A stretch of 64,000 nucleotides of DNA from Kordia jejudonensis (GTDB lineage: Bacteria; Bacteroidota; Bacteroidia; Flavobacteriales; Flavobacteriaceae): contig NZ_LBMG01000013.1 of the NCBI RefSeq assembly GCF_001005315.1, positions 61,944 to 125,943 on the forward strand. Reading direction: 5' to 3'. Under the pieces are notes generated by a model. It made no database searches. It saw only the letters and a list, made by a program, of their open reading frames with translations, and was not told the origin of the DNA. Of the stretch, positions 44,713-53,002 are shown piece after piece. How positions within the stretch are numbered: the stretch's first letter is position 1; each line of letters opens with the position of its first letter. Both the position numbers and the translations under genes were made by a program.

Positions 44713-44755
44713 TGATTTATATCATAGAAAAATAATAAGGAAGATCTTAAATTTG
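44713..44755 (+). promoter_or_regulatory. Crp/Fnr-like site and -7 box before metal ATPase operon
   Basis: TGAT-TTAT-ATCA (44713-44724) has perfect half sites. A perfect -7 box TAAATTTG (44748-44755) is centred 33 bp downstream. The predicted start puts the site close to -41. Confidence 0.7.
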
Positions 44756-44774
44756 CTAGTAAATACAATCACTT

Positions 44775-45188
44775 ATGGATGTAACACCACAAACTGCCGT
44801 CGTATTTTATCAGCATCTTGCAAAACTTTTTTATGCAATAGCTTTGGCAGATAAAAAGATAAAGAAAGCTGAATTTGAAGTCATGAAAAAAGAAATTTCA
44901 GTTTTAAGTTTACGTGAAAATTATACCATTACAACTGCAAAAATTGATATTGAACATCATATTACTGCTACCTTTAAAATACTGTATTTTGAGAAAGCGA
45001 GTTCGGAAGCTTGTTTTGATGATTTTATAGCGTATAAAAAAGCAAACGAATCGTTGTTTACGGAAAAAGTAAAAAGCGCGATTCTAAAAATTGCAAGTAA
45101 AATTTCAGCCAGTTTTTCTGATGTAAATAAATCAGAATTAATCTTACTTGGAAAACTCAGTATAGCATTTAAAGAAACCGCTTCATAA
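44775..45188 (+). CDS. hypothetical helical protein, TerB-like
   Basis: The 137-residue all-helical cytoplasmic protein has FYQHLAKLFYAIALADKKIKKAEFEVMKKEI near the start, a pattern like TerB-fold proteins (A-DG-I---E---), though the family match is tentative. It lies 11 bp before the P-type ATPase gene, so the two are co-transcribed. It may be an accessory to metal or stress responses. Confidence 0.6.
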   Translation: MDVTPQTAVVFYQHLAKLFYAIALADKKIKKAEFEVMKKEISVLSLRENYTITTAKIDIEHHITATFKILYFEKASSEACFDDFIAYKKANESLFTEKVKSAILKIASKISASFSDVNKSELILLGKLSIAFKETAS

Positions 45189-45199
45189 CCACTTTTATA

Positions 45200-47167
45200 A
45201 TGTCAAATACTTCAACCAAAACACTTTCATATCCTTTTATTTTTGGCAAAAAAACAGAACTGTATTTTGCGCTCTTGTGTGGTGTTTTTTTATGTATCGG
45301 TTTTCTTTTAGAAAAACTAACTCATATTCCAGCAGTTGGTTATAAAATTATGTATGCCATTTCGTATGTGTTTGGCGGTTATTTTGTGAGTATTGAAGCG
45401 TTTAAAAAAATAAGCAAAGGTGGTTTTGATATTGATTTTTTAATGATTGCTGCAGCAATTGGCGCCATTTATATAGGAAGTTGGGCAGAAGGTGCGTTGT
45501 TATTATTTTTATTCAGTTTAGGACATGCGTTGGAACATTACGCCATGCATAAAGCCAAAAAGTCAATTGAAGCATTGGGGAACTTATCTCCCAAAATGGC
45601 TTTGGTAAAAAGAAACGGAATTGTTGAAGAAATTTCTGTGGAAAGTTTACATATTAAAGATGTAATCATCGTGAAACCCAATACAAAAATTGCCGCCGAT
45701 GGTGTTATTATAAAAGGAAATAGTAGTATAAATCAAGCGCCAATTACTGGCGAAAGTATTCCTGTTGATAAAGAAAGTATTCCCACACTAAAACGCTTGC
45801 CAGAATTTAGCGAAATAGATAAAAAGCATACGGTTTTTGCAGGAACGATTAATGGAGACGATAGCATAGAAGTGTTGGTGCTAAAACTGAGCAAAGATTC
45901 TACCGTTTCTAGATTAATCAAGTTGGTGAGCGAAGTTGAAACGCAGAAGTCGCCCACACAACGATTGACTAAAAAGTTTGAAAAATGGTATGTTCCTATC
46001 GTAATACTGATGGTATTTTTATTGTGTTTTACCTATCTCGTCATCAACGAAACCTTTGAAGAAAGCGTATACCGAGCAATTACTGTATTGGTAGCGGCAA
46101 GTCCGTGCGCATTGGCAATTTCTACACCAAGTGCTGTATTGAGTGGAATTGCACGAGCTGCCAAAAAAGGAGTGTTGATTAAAGGCGGAAAAGCCTTGGA
46201 AGATTTGGGTTCAATTACCGCAATTGCTTTTGACAAAACTGGAACACTTACCGAAGGAAAACCTACGTTGAAACAAATGATTCCCATGCATGGTTTTAAT
46301 GAATTTGAATTTGCACAATTGGTACTCGAAGTAGAAAGTTTAAGCAATCATCCATTGGCAAAAGCCATTGCAAAAGATATTAAAAAAAGATATCAAATTG
46401 CGGTCACAGACAATGCTTCTAATGTAAAAGCGATTCAGGGAAAAGGAGTGACAGCAACATACAACAATCAAAAAATATATATCGGCAATGTAAAACTGAT
46501 GGAAGATGCAGGAATTGAAGTAGATTCTGCTATTCATTCCAAGATGGAACATCTTTTGTTAAAAGGCGAAACAGTCATGTTGGTAGCTTACAATACGCAA
46601 ATTGCAGGAATGATTAGTGTAATGGATGTTCCGCGAAAAACTGCTAAAAGTACCATTATAAAACTACGACAAATAGGTGTAAAATATATGATAATGCTCA
46701 CGGGCGATCATCAAAACGTAGGTAATGCAATTGCCAAACAAATTGGACTTTCGGAAGCTATTGGAAATTTATTGCCTGAAGCGAAAGTAGCGGAAATAAA
46801 AGTATTGCTGCAAAACCATAAAAAAGTAGCAATGGTCGGCGATGGTGTCAATGATGCACCAGCTATGGCGTTAAGCACCGTAAGTATTGCCATGGGCGCG
46901 GCAGGAAGTGATGTGGCATTAGAAGTTGCTGATGTGGCATTGATGTCTGACAAAATTGAAAATCTCCCTTTTGTATTTGGACTCAGTACAGCTTCAAAAA
47001 GAATTATAAAACAAAATATTTGGATCAGTTTGGGCATGGTTTTGTTTTTAGTTCCCATCACTATTTTAGGACTTACCAATATTGGAATTGCAGTGTTACT
47101 TCATGAAGGTTCCACCATTGTTGTTGTATTAAATGCCTTGCGATTGCTCCGTTATAAAATGGACTAA
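45200..47167 (+). CDS. heavy-metal P-type ATPase, P1B-4-like
   Basis: The 655-residue pump has no N-terminal HMA domain. It has an ion-path SPC (S301-P302-C303, AASPCALAIS) instead of CPC, the phosphorylated D345 in DKTGTLTEG, a TGDH nucleotide-binding motif, GDGVNDAPA and a late membrane motif HEGST (635-639). SPC together with HEG(G/S)T and no HMA domain marks the P1B-4 group (CoaT/CtpD/PfeT), which exports Co2+ or Fe2+ and related divalent metals. It is not the usual CPC copper pump found in similar clusters. Confidence 0.87.
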   Translation: MSNTSTKTLSYPFIFGKKTELYFALLCGVFLCIGFLLEKLTHIPAVGYKIMYAISYVFGGYFVSIEAFKKISKGGFDIDFLMIAAAIGAIYIGSWAEGALLLFLFSLGHALEHYAMHKAKKSIEALGNLSPKMALVKRNGIVEEISVESLHIKDVIIVKPNTKIAADGVIIKGNSSINQAPITGESIPVDKESIPTLKRLPEFSEIDKKHTVFAGTINGDDSIEVLVLKLSKDSTVSRLIKLVSEVETQKSPTQRLTKKFEKWYVPIVILMVFLLCFTYLVINETFEESVYRAITVLVAASPCALAISTPSAVLSGIARAAKKGVLIKGGKALEDLGSITAIAFDKTGTLTEGKPTLKQMIPMHGFNEFEFAQLVLEVESLSNHPLAKAIAKDIKKRYQIAVTDNASNVKAIQGKGVTATYNNQKIYIGNVKLMEDAGIEVDSAIHSKMEHLLLKGETVMLVAYNTQIAGMISVMDVPRKTAKSTIIKLRQIGVKYMIMLTGDHQNVGNAIAKQIGLSEAIGNLLPEAKVAEIKVLLQNHKKVAMVGDGVNDAPAMALSTVSIAMGAAGSDVALEVADVALMSDKIENLPFVFGLSTASKRIIKQNIWISLGMVLFLVPITILGLTNIGIAVLLHEGSTIVVVLNALRLLRYKMD

Positions 47168-47168
47168 C

Positions 47169-47211
47169 TGACTAATATCATATTTTTTTAAAGGTGTTTG
47201 TGATACTTTAG
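47169..47211 (+). promoter_or_regulatory. Crp/Fnr-like site and -7 box before PNPOx-like gene
   Basis: TGAC-TAAT-ATCA (47169-47180) starts 1 bp after the ATPase stop. TACTTTAG (47204-47211), a near -7 box, is centred 33 bp downstream. Confidence 0.6.
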
Positions 47212-47233
47212 TATACAACCTAAATGTATTATT

Positions 47234-47689
47234 ATGATTAAAATACTCAACGAAAAAGAACGCCTTACAATTTTAGAAAGCAATTACATTGGTCATTTAG
47301 CATACGTATATCAACAGCGACCGTTTATTGCACCAATAACCTATTTTTTTGACAAAGAACGCAACATTATTATTGGCTATTCTGCGGAAGGACACAAAAT
47401 AAATGCCATGCGAAAACACAATGTAGTTGCGATGGAAGTTTCCGAAATAGATTCTGTAAACGACTGGAATACAATTGTGGTACATGGAGTTTATGAAGAA
47501 CTCGATGGAAGTACTGCAAAAGCTTATTTGCATGATTTTTCGTTAGGAGTAAAAGATTTAATCATGCGAAAAGAAAATAGGAAACTAGACTTTATCAATC
47601 AATTTTCAAGTAAAATATATAAGGACGATTTTCCAATCGTTTTTTTAATTAAGATTGAAGAAATTACTGGTCGCATGCGAAGAAATTAA
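47234..47689 (+). CDS. PNPOx-fold flavin-binding family protein
   Basis: The 151-residue protein of the pyridoxamine 5'-phosphate oxidase-like split-barrel fold has the RPFIAPITYFF and GHKINAMRKHNVVAMEV pattern of the FMN/haem-binding subgroup. Its exact ligand is not clear. It lies 66 bp after the metal ATPase gene and has its own Crp/Fnr-like site. Confidence 0.82.
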   Translation: MIKILNEKERLTILESNYIGHLAYVYQQRPFIAPITYFFDKERNIIIGYSAEGHKINAMRKHNVVAMEVSEIDSVNDWNTIVVHGVYEELDGSTAKAYLHDFSLGVKDLIMRKENRKLDFINQFSSKIYKDDFPIVFLIKIEEITGRMRRN

Positions 47690-47710
47690 TTGTATTTTCC
47701 AACTCAAATT

Positions 47711-49096
47711 TTAACAAGCAATCGTCATAATCTGTTTCGCTTTTGAAGTAGTATTCAACAACACTTTTTTCAGAATTCGTTGCACATCTACATTGTCTTT
47801 TTGTTTGATGAGATAATTTTCCAATTCGTCTACATGACTTATTTGTAAATCGTGTTCTATGAAACCATATCCTACATACAAGCCGTTTTTAACCATAATA
47901 AACGCTTCTTCTTCCGAATTTCGTCCAGATTCTTTAATGACTACATTTTTAGAAGCATTTAGTGTATAATGAATTGCTTTTTCGACACGTTCATTGTAAA
48001 TTTCTACAGTTTCTTCGTTTCTACAAATTCCTTGGCAAGTTTCTAGTAAAAAGTGCGAACATTCGGGAACGCGTTCTTGCAAATGACAGTATTTTGGACA
48101 CAAATCAAATTGCATGCACAAACGTTCTATAAATAATCTGCAATCGCGAATATTGTATAATATAATTAATGGATTTGGTGTTTTTTTCGAATCGTTTATT
48201 GCCAAATGTTTGACACCACGACGATCAGAATATTCAAAAATAGCATAACTTTTTGGCGCTCTTTTGGAAGCTGTATTGTATGGTGGATAATGATGTTTTA
48301 TAGCAGCATCTTCCATGAGTAATGCAACCAATTCACTTCCTGAAAGTTCAAAGTCAATATCAGCCGTTTCTCTGCATAAATCGAGTTCTTTTTGTGCTTT
48401 CTTGTAAAAGTGACTCAATACGCGTTTTTGTATATTTTTGGCTTTTCCGACATAAATAATTCTGCCTTTTTTATTCTTAAAGTAGTACACACCAGGTTTA
48501 TTTGGCAATGCTTCAAATATGTTGCTTGGCAAATGTGGTGGCAATGTCGCTTCTTTGGAAGTCCGTTTTAAAAACTTCTGAAAGGTTTCTTCGGCATTTT
48601 CCTGCGAAAGCAATAATTGAAATAGTATCACCGTTGCGGCAGCATCTCCACGTGCTCTGTGTCGATCAGAAATATGAATATCGAGCGATTTGCATAATTT
48701 GCCTAAACTGTACGATTTCAAACCTGGAATTAAACTTCTCGACAGTCGAACAGTACATAGTTTTTTGCGTCTAAATTCAATATCAATGGCTTTAAATTCA
48801 TTTCGAATTACATTGTAATCAAAATTGACATTATGCGCGACAAAAATAGTGTTTTCGGTAATGTTTAATACGTCTTGGGCAATTTCTGCAAACGTAGGCG
48901 CATCAGCAACCATTGCATTATCAATTCCTGTCAACGCTGTAATGTGTGTTGGAATGTAGGCATTCGGATTTACTAATGACGTAAATTCATCAATAATGGT
49001 TTCTCCATCAAACTTAAAAACAGAAATTTCGGTAATTTGATTGCTACGTCCTGTAGTTTCAACATCAATTATGGTATAGATTTGGTTTTTTAACAT
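47711..49096 (-). CDS. DnaQ-like exonuclease fused to GIY-YIG nuclease
   Basis: The 461-residue fusion has two nuclease domains. The N-terminal DEDDh 3'-5' exonuclease (about 5-165) has IIDVETTG, VAHNVNFDYNVI and HRARGDAAATV. The GIY-YIG/UvrC-type endonuclease (about 205-285) has KPGVYYFKNKKGRIIYVGKAKN and a catalytic Glu in the ELVALLMEDAAI region. A Cys-rich region (DLCPKYCHLQ, CQGICR) follows. Fusions of this type act in repair as UvrC/Cho-like nucleases (family knowledge). It is 3 bp downstream of the S24 repressor gene, so the two are co-expressed. Confidence 0.88.
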   Translation of the reverse strand: MLKNQIYTIIDVETTGRSNQITEISVFKFDGETIIDEFTSLVNPNAYIPTHITALTGIDNAMVADAPTFAEIAQDVLNITENTIFVAHNVNFDYNVIRNEFKAIDIEFRRKKLCTVRLSRSLIPGLKSYSLGKLCKSLDIHISDRHRARGDAAATVILFQLLLSQENAEETFQKFLKRTSKEATLPPHLPSNIFEALPNKPGVYYFKNKKGRIIYVGKAKNIQKRVLSHFYKKAQKELDLCRETADIDFELSGSELVALLMEDAAIKHHYPPYNTASKRAPKSYAIFEYSDRRGVKHLAINDSKKTPNPLIILYNIRDCRLFIERLCMQFDLCPKYCHLQERVPECSHFLLETCQGICRNEETVEIYNERVEKAIHYTLNASKNVVIKESGRNSEEEAFIMVKNGLYVGYGFIEHDLQISHVDELENYLIKQKDNVDVQRILKKVLLNTTSKAKQIMTIAC

Positions 49097-49099
49097 GAG

Positions 49100-49870
49100 T
49101 TAAGACATTTTACGGACAGCTTCTAGTTCTACTTGCAATTCTCTAAACATCGTCATAATACTGCTCAATTTTAGTTCTTTTTCATCATATTCTTGTGTGT
49201 TGATGCAACAGGTAAATTCCCAAACTTCCAGCACTTGTTGAATCGGAACTTCATACGGATCATAGGTTTTATTATCACTACTCAATAGTAAGGTTTGATT
49301 TTCTGCAATACGATTATATACGCGTTTGTAGACCAATCCGTCATCTTTTGTCAATACAATATATGTACGTCCGTCTTTTATATCATTGATGTCATCTACA
49401 TATTTTGCTACGATGTACGAACCATCTTTTACAGGCAACATCGAATCGCCTTTGATGGGAAATGCTCTGTGTGTTCCTGTTGGTAAAAAAGGGAGTTTTA
49501 TTTTTTGTAATTGCTCAATGTATTCAGGATCTGCGTAACCCGCTAAATATCCTGCGGAAGCTTTTGTTGGAATGATTTCGATAAGTTCTTCATCGTTTTC
49601 ATCTACAGAAATAGGAAACAATAAACGTTGATTTCCAATGTGCATAAACGATGTGTCTTTCGCTTGTGATAAATCGTTTTTAACTAAAATATCAATTGGC
49701 AATTTGAAATAGTCAGAAAGATCAATTAAACGATCAATTGGAGGTTCGGAGCGACCTTCTTCGTAAGAACCTATCATGGAGCGCGTCCAATTTAATTCTT
49801 GCGCAAAGCGTTCTTGTGAAAACTTTTTTAAGGTACGAAGGTGCTTTATGTTGATTTGAATATTTTTCAT
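49100..49870 (-). CDS. LexA-like repressor (XRE HTH plus S24 peptidase)
   Basis: The 256-residue protein has an N-terminal XRE helix-turn-helix (about 5-62, KKFSQERFAQELNWTRSMIG) and a C-terminal S24 self-cleaving domain. The probable cleavage site is A106-G107, the catalytic serine S143 is in GDSMLP and the general base K182 is in LVYKR. Self-cleavage after DNA damage would relieve repression. The nuclease gene 3 bp downstream is the obvious target. It lacks the winged-helix head of true LexA, so the HTH is of phage-repressor style. Confidence 0.88.
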   Translation of the reverse strand: MKNIQINIKHLRTLKKFSQERFAQELNWTRSMIGSYEEGRSEPPIDRLIDLSDYFKLPIDILVKNDLSQAKDTSFMHIGNQRLLFPISVDENDEELIEIIPTKASAGYLAGYADPEYIEQLQKIKLPFLPTGTHRAFPIKGDSMLPVKDGSYIVAKYVDDINDIKDGRTYIVLTKDDGLVYKRVYNRIAENQTLLLSSDNKTYDPYEVPIQQVLEVWEFTCCINTQEYDEKELKLSSIMTMFRELQVELEAVRKMS

Positions 49871-49955
49871 AATACATGAAATTAGTATTACTACAAATAT
49901 AAGTAAATATTGCTACAAATAAAGGTTTTTATGTAAATCGTTGAATTTAAATGCC

Positions 49956-50375
49956 TTATTGTTCTGTAAGTTCTTCATAAAAGTCTAATAAGTACAAAAC
50001 ACGTTCTCGCAGTTGTCTTTTTTCGTAGCTAGTTGCGGCAGCCATTGCCAAACTTCCTCCTTGGTAATTTTTCCGATAGTAGGACACATAGAACGCAATA
50101 TCTGACTTGTGAAATGTTTCCCAGTTTTTTTGAGCATTTTCAAATAATGCTACATTTACAAGCGTTGTTTCGGTTTTTATTTGTTCTATTACTTCGGACA
50201 ATGCTGCTTTCCAAGCTTGCAATGCGTTTTGTTCACATTTGATGCTTCCTATCGTAGTTGGAACTGCATTTTCAAGACATTTACTGTTTTCAGCATCAAT
50301 GGAATGTCTTTTCTCTTGTCCAAAACTATATAATGTTATAATTAAGAAGAGTAGGAGTACAACTGTATGTTTCAT
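49956..50375 (-). CDS. LprI-like (DUF1311) secreted protein
   Basis: The 139-residue protein has a signal peptide (ending YSFGQ). Its two helical regions match the LprI/DUF1311 pattern, with Cys at 34 and 48 and Trp-Lys-Ala near AWKAALSEV. LprI-like proteins inhibit lysozyme in some bacteria, and the function here is inferred only from the family. It is transcribed alone. Confidence 0.72.
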   Translation of the reverse strand: MKHTVVLLLFLIITLYSFGQEKRHSIDAENSKCLENAVPTTIGSIKCEQNALQAWKAALSEVIEQIKTETTLVNVALFENAQKNWETFHKSDIAFYVSYYRKNYQGGSLAMAAATSYEKRQLRERVLYLLDFYEELTEQ

Positions 50376-50587
50376 TGCTTGTAGTGTATTTGTATTTCAC
50401 AAAAATAAAGATACGTTTTTCTTTACTTCAAAGATACCAAGCGATTTTAATCTAAAATAGACCGTAAAAATTGTATTAGTAGTGTGTAAATAAATACGAA
50501 ATCTATAGTATGTAGCAGAAAATAGGGTAACAAATTCACGATGTAGAAACTGTTAGGTGTATAGTATTCACCTTAAAAATTAAAATT

Positions 50588-50785
50588 ATGAAGAAAAGAA
50601 ATCTTAAAAAACTAACAATTAAAAAGGAAAGTATAGTAGCGTTCAATAGTATTTTTGGAGGCGCTTTACCAACAACGCAACAATCTACAGTAGCATTTAC
50701 AAACGAAGGACTTTTGTGTGAGACTATAAATAAAGATTGTCAAGCAACATCGGGTATTTGTCCAACCAATTATTTTGATTGTTAA
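50588..50785 (+). CDS. RiPP-like precursor peptide, Cys every seven residues
   Basis: The 65-residue peptide starts MKKRNLKKLTIKKESIVAFN, like the leader of Bacteroidetes class I lanthipeptide-type precursors, and has G24-G25 as a likely leader boundary. The core holds cysteines at 44, 51, 58 and 65, exactly seven apart, with Thr/Ser between them (T46, T54, S55, T60). Such a core could form four thioether rings or disulfides. No modifying enzyme or transporter is encoded within several kb, so it would have to be served from elsewhere. A bidirectional terminator follows. Confidence 0.62.
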   Translation: MKKRNLKKLTIKKESIVAFNSIFGGALPTTQQSTVAFTNEGLLCETINKDCQATSGICPTNYFDC

Positions 50786-50820
50786 GAGAAGTGACTCGAA
50801 CAATAATTTGTCAGAAACCA

Positions 50821-50847
50821 AAAAAGCTTCCAAATCGGAAGCTTTTT
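50821..50847. terminator. bidirectional terminator
   Basis: An 11-bp perfect stem (50821-50831, AAAAAGCTTCC, with 50837-50847) and a 5-nt loop lie between the converging peptide gene and M28 peptidase gene. Confidence 0.85.
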
Positions 50848-50867
50848 CAGGTATATGTTTTTGTAGT

Positions 50868-52436
50868 TTATTTTGAAGTTTCTTCTCCTTTGTCAACAAC
50901 TACTTTGTTTTCTCTGTTTGCCAATTCCCACGCAGTGTAAAATACCAAACGTGTACGATTTGTCAATAAATCATAGTTAATTTTATCTGGCGTATCGGTT
51001 GGTCTGTGATAATCATCGTGTGTTCCATTGAAATAGAAAATTACCGGAATATTATTTTTGGCAAAGTTGTAATGATCGGAACGATAATAGTAACGATTTG
51101 GATCATTTTCATCATTAAACGTATAGTCTAACTCAATGTTTGTGTACTTTTTGTTAGCAGCTTCAGAGATTTCGTGTAATTCGGTACTCAACTTATCTGA
51201 ACCAATTAAATACACATAGTTGCGATCGCCTTCTTTACGTTTTGGATCAATTCGCCCAATCATATCTATATTTAAGTTTGTCACAGTATTTTCTAATGGA
51301 AAAATAGGATCATAATCTGTGTAATATCTAGAACCTAGTAATCCTTTTTCTTCTCCCGTCACATGTAAAAATACAACAGAACGTCTTGGACCATTTCCTT
51401 CTGCTTTTGCTTTTTTGAACGCTTCTGCAATTTCAAGAATGGCAACTGTTCCTGATCCGTCATCATCAGCACCATTGTATATTTCTCCATTTTTTACACC
51501 TTCATGATCTAAATGTGCAGAAATAATGATGTATTCTTCTGGTTTTTCGTCTCCTACTATAATTGCAGCCACGTTTTCTGAATCAATTTGTTTAATTTCA
51601 TCAGCAATGGTAAGCTTAGCATTTACCGCAATCGTTTTTGCAGTTGCATCATCTTCAATTGTTGGGTTGATCGCCTTTGCAACATCCGCATTTATATAAT
51701 AATAGAAAAAATCATCCGCATCATTTGTTTTCAATGTCATTCGCGCATTTTTTGTCATGCTTGGATATGCCGCTTTAAAACGTGGATAATTACTTTCTAC
51801 ATAGAAAAACATTCCTTTTGCTTTATTTTTCTTTGCTGCGTTTCGTTTCACACGTATTTCACGAAATATACTAGACGACCAGTTTGATGCTTCTTCGGTT
51901 CCTGAAATAACATACGTTCCGTCTGCATTTTTTGGTTCTCCGATTTTGATCATGACTACTTTTCCTTCTAGGTTTTTGCCTGCATAATCAGAATATTTCT
52001 CATCATCAATTCCGTAACCGATATATTCGATTTCAAATATATTTTTTGTACCGTTATTATTTGCTGCAAATGTTAAGAATTCGTCTTGAAAAGTAAAATC
52101 TTTCCCATTAATGGTCAATTCCGACTTTAAATTGCTTCCTTTTTGCAATGGTATGTATTGAAAATAATCTCCATCTTTCTTTGCGGCAGCAATGTTTAGA
52201 CTTTTATATTCGTCTCTTAAATAGGCAACAGCTTTTTTCTGTCCTGGATCTCCAGTATTTCTTCCTTCAAATTCATCAGAAGCATACGTATACAAGTGCG
52301 TTTTAAGTTCTGCTTCTGTAATCGTTTCTCCATACGGAACAGGATCAAGATTTTTAGTCACTTTTTTGTCTGCGGCTTTGTAGTTTGTGCCACATCCGAT
52401 CACGGCTAAAAGGGCTAAGGATGCTAATTTTTTCAT
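50868..52436 (-). CDS. M28 family metallopeptidase, lipoprotein
   Basis: The 522-residue lipoprotein (lipobox AVIGC) has a PA-like inserted domain (about 150-300) and an M28 zinc aminopeptidase domain. The metal ligands are seen in order: HLDHEG, NGADDDGSGT (bridging Asp), TGEEKGLLGSRYY with the catalytic Glu, NIDMIGR and the last His in THDDYHRPTDT. It is likely exported and removes N-terminal residues from peptides. It is transcribed alone, with terminators on both sides. Confidence 0.9.
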   Translation of the reverse strand: MKKLASLALLAVIGCGTNYKAADKKVTKNLDPVPYGETITEAELKTHLYTYASDEFEGRNTGDPGQKKAVAYLRDEYKSLNIAAAKKDGDYFQYIPLQKGSNLKSELTINGKDFTFQDEFLTFAANNNGTKNIFEIEYIGYGIDDEKYSDYAGKNLEGKVVMIKIGEPKNADGTYVISGTEEASNWSSSIFREIRVKRNAAKKNKAKGMFFYVESNYPRFKAAYPSMTKNARMTLKTNDADDFFYYYINADVAKAINPTIEDDATAKTIAVNAKLTIADEIKQIDSENVAAIIVGDEKPEEYIIISAHLDHEGVKNGEIYNGADDDGSGTVAILEIAEAFKKAKAEGNGPRRSVVFLHVTGEEKGLLGSRYYTDYDPIFPLENTVTNLNIDMIGRIDPKRKEGDRNYVYLIGSDKLSTELHEISEAANKKYTNIELDYTFNDENDPNRYYYRSDHYNFAKNNIPVIFYFNGTHDDYHRPTDTPDKINYDLLTNRTRLVFYTAWELANRENKVVVDKGEETSK

Positions 52437-52602
52437 TTAGTAAATGTTATATTAAGTATCTAGTTTACAGCGAACAATCAATTGTAATTTGATTATTTGA
52501 TACAAACCATATTTTAGGATGGTCAAAAGTACTGAAAACACTTATGGGTTTTAGTTATAGATTTCTTAAAAAAATGTGAAAGACTTTACTTTTTCGCAAA
52601 AA

Positions 52603-52636
52603 AAAAGCCTATCAGTTACATTTCTGATAGACTTTT
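52603..52636. terminator. rho-independent terminator
   Basis: A 13-pair stem with one mismatch (52603-52615 with 52624-52636, core CTATCAG / CTGATAG) is flanked by A and T runs. It serves the small membrane protein gene on the minus strand that ends at 52655. The rest of the 218-bp gap shows no gene. Confidence 0.75.
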
Positions 52637-52654
52637 GTAAGATAAGTTATAAAA

Positions 52655-52978
52655 TTATTCGATACCTTCAAGATCTTCCAATTCTTCAATATCTTTTTCT
52701 TGTTGTTTTTCTTCTTTTTCAACTTGCTCTACATCAACTGCCACTTTTTGTTCTTTAAAAAAGTTCATAGTTGTGATGGCTCCAGCCAGAAATGACAAAG
52801 CAATAATTAACTTTGGAACACTTTCGCGCATTCCTTTTTTTCTTGAAAGTACTAAGGCAATTGCTCCAAAAACAATTCCCACAACAACAGGAATATATGC
52901 AAAACTTCCCATCATAAATGAAAGGAGAAAACCTAAAACGGCAGCAATACTTCCGATAATTATACAAAACGTTCTCAT
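52655..52978 (-). CDS. small membrane protein with acidic coiled tail
   Basis: The 107-residue protein has three likely membrane segments (about 3-24, 28-45, 57-73) and a highly charged, Glu-rich C-terminal tail of coiled-coil type (EKEEKQQEKDIEELEDLEG). I do not recognise a family. It lies 24 bp downstream of the DUF3108 gene on the same strand, so the two may share a transcript. Confidence 0.65.
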   Translation of the reverse strand: MRTFCIIIGSIAAVLGFLLSFMMGSFAYIPVVVGIVFGAIALVLSRKKGMRESVPKLIIALSFLAGAITTMNFFKEQKVAVDVEQVEKEEKQQEKDIEELEDLEGIE

Positions 52979-53002
52979 ATGTTTATTTTTTGGTTTTTAT
53001 GA

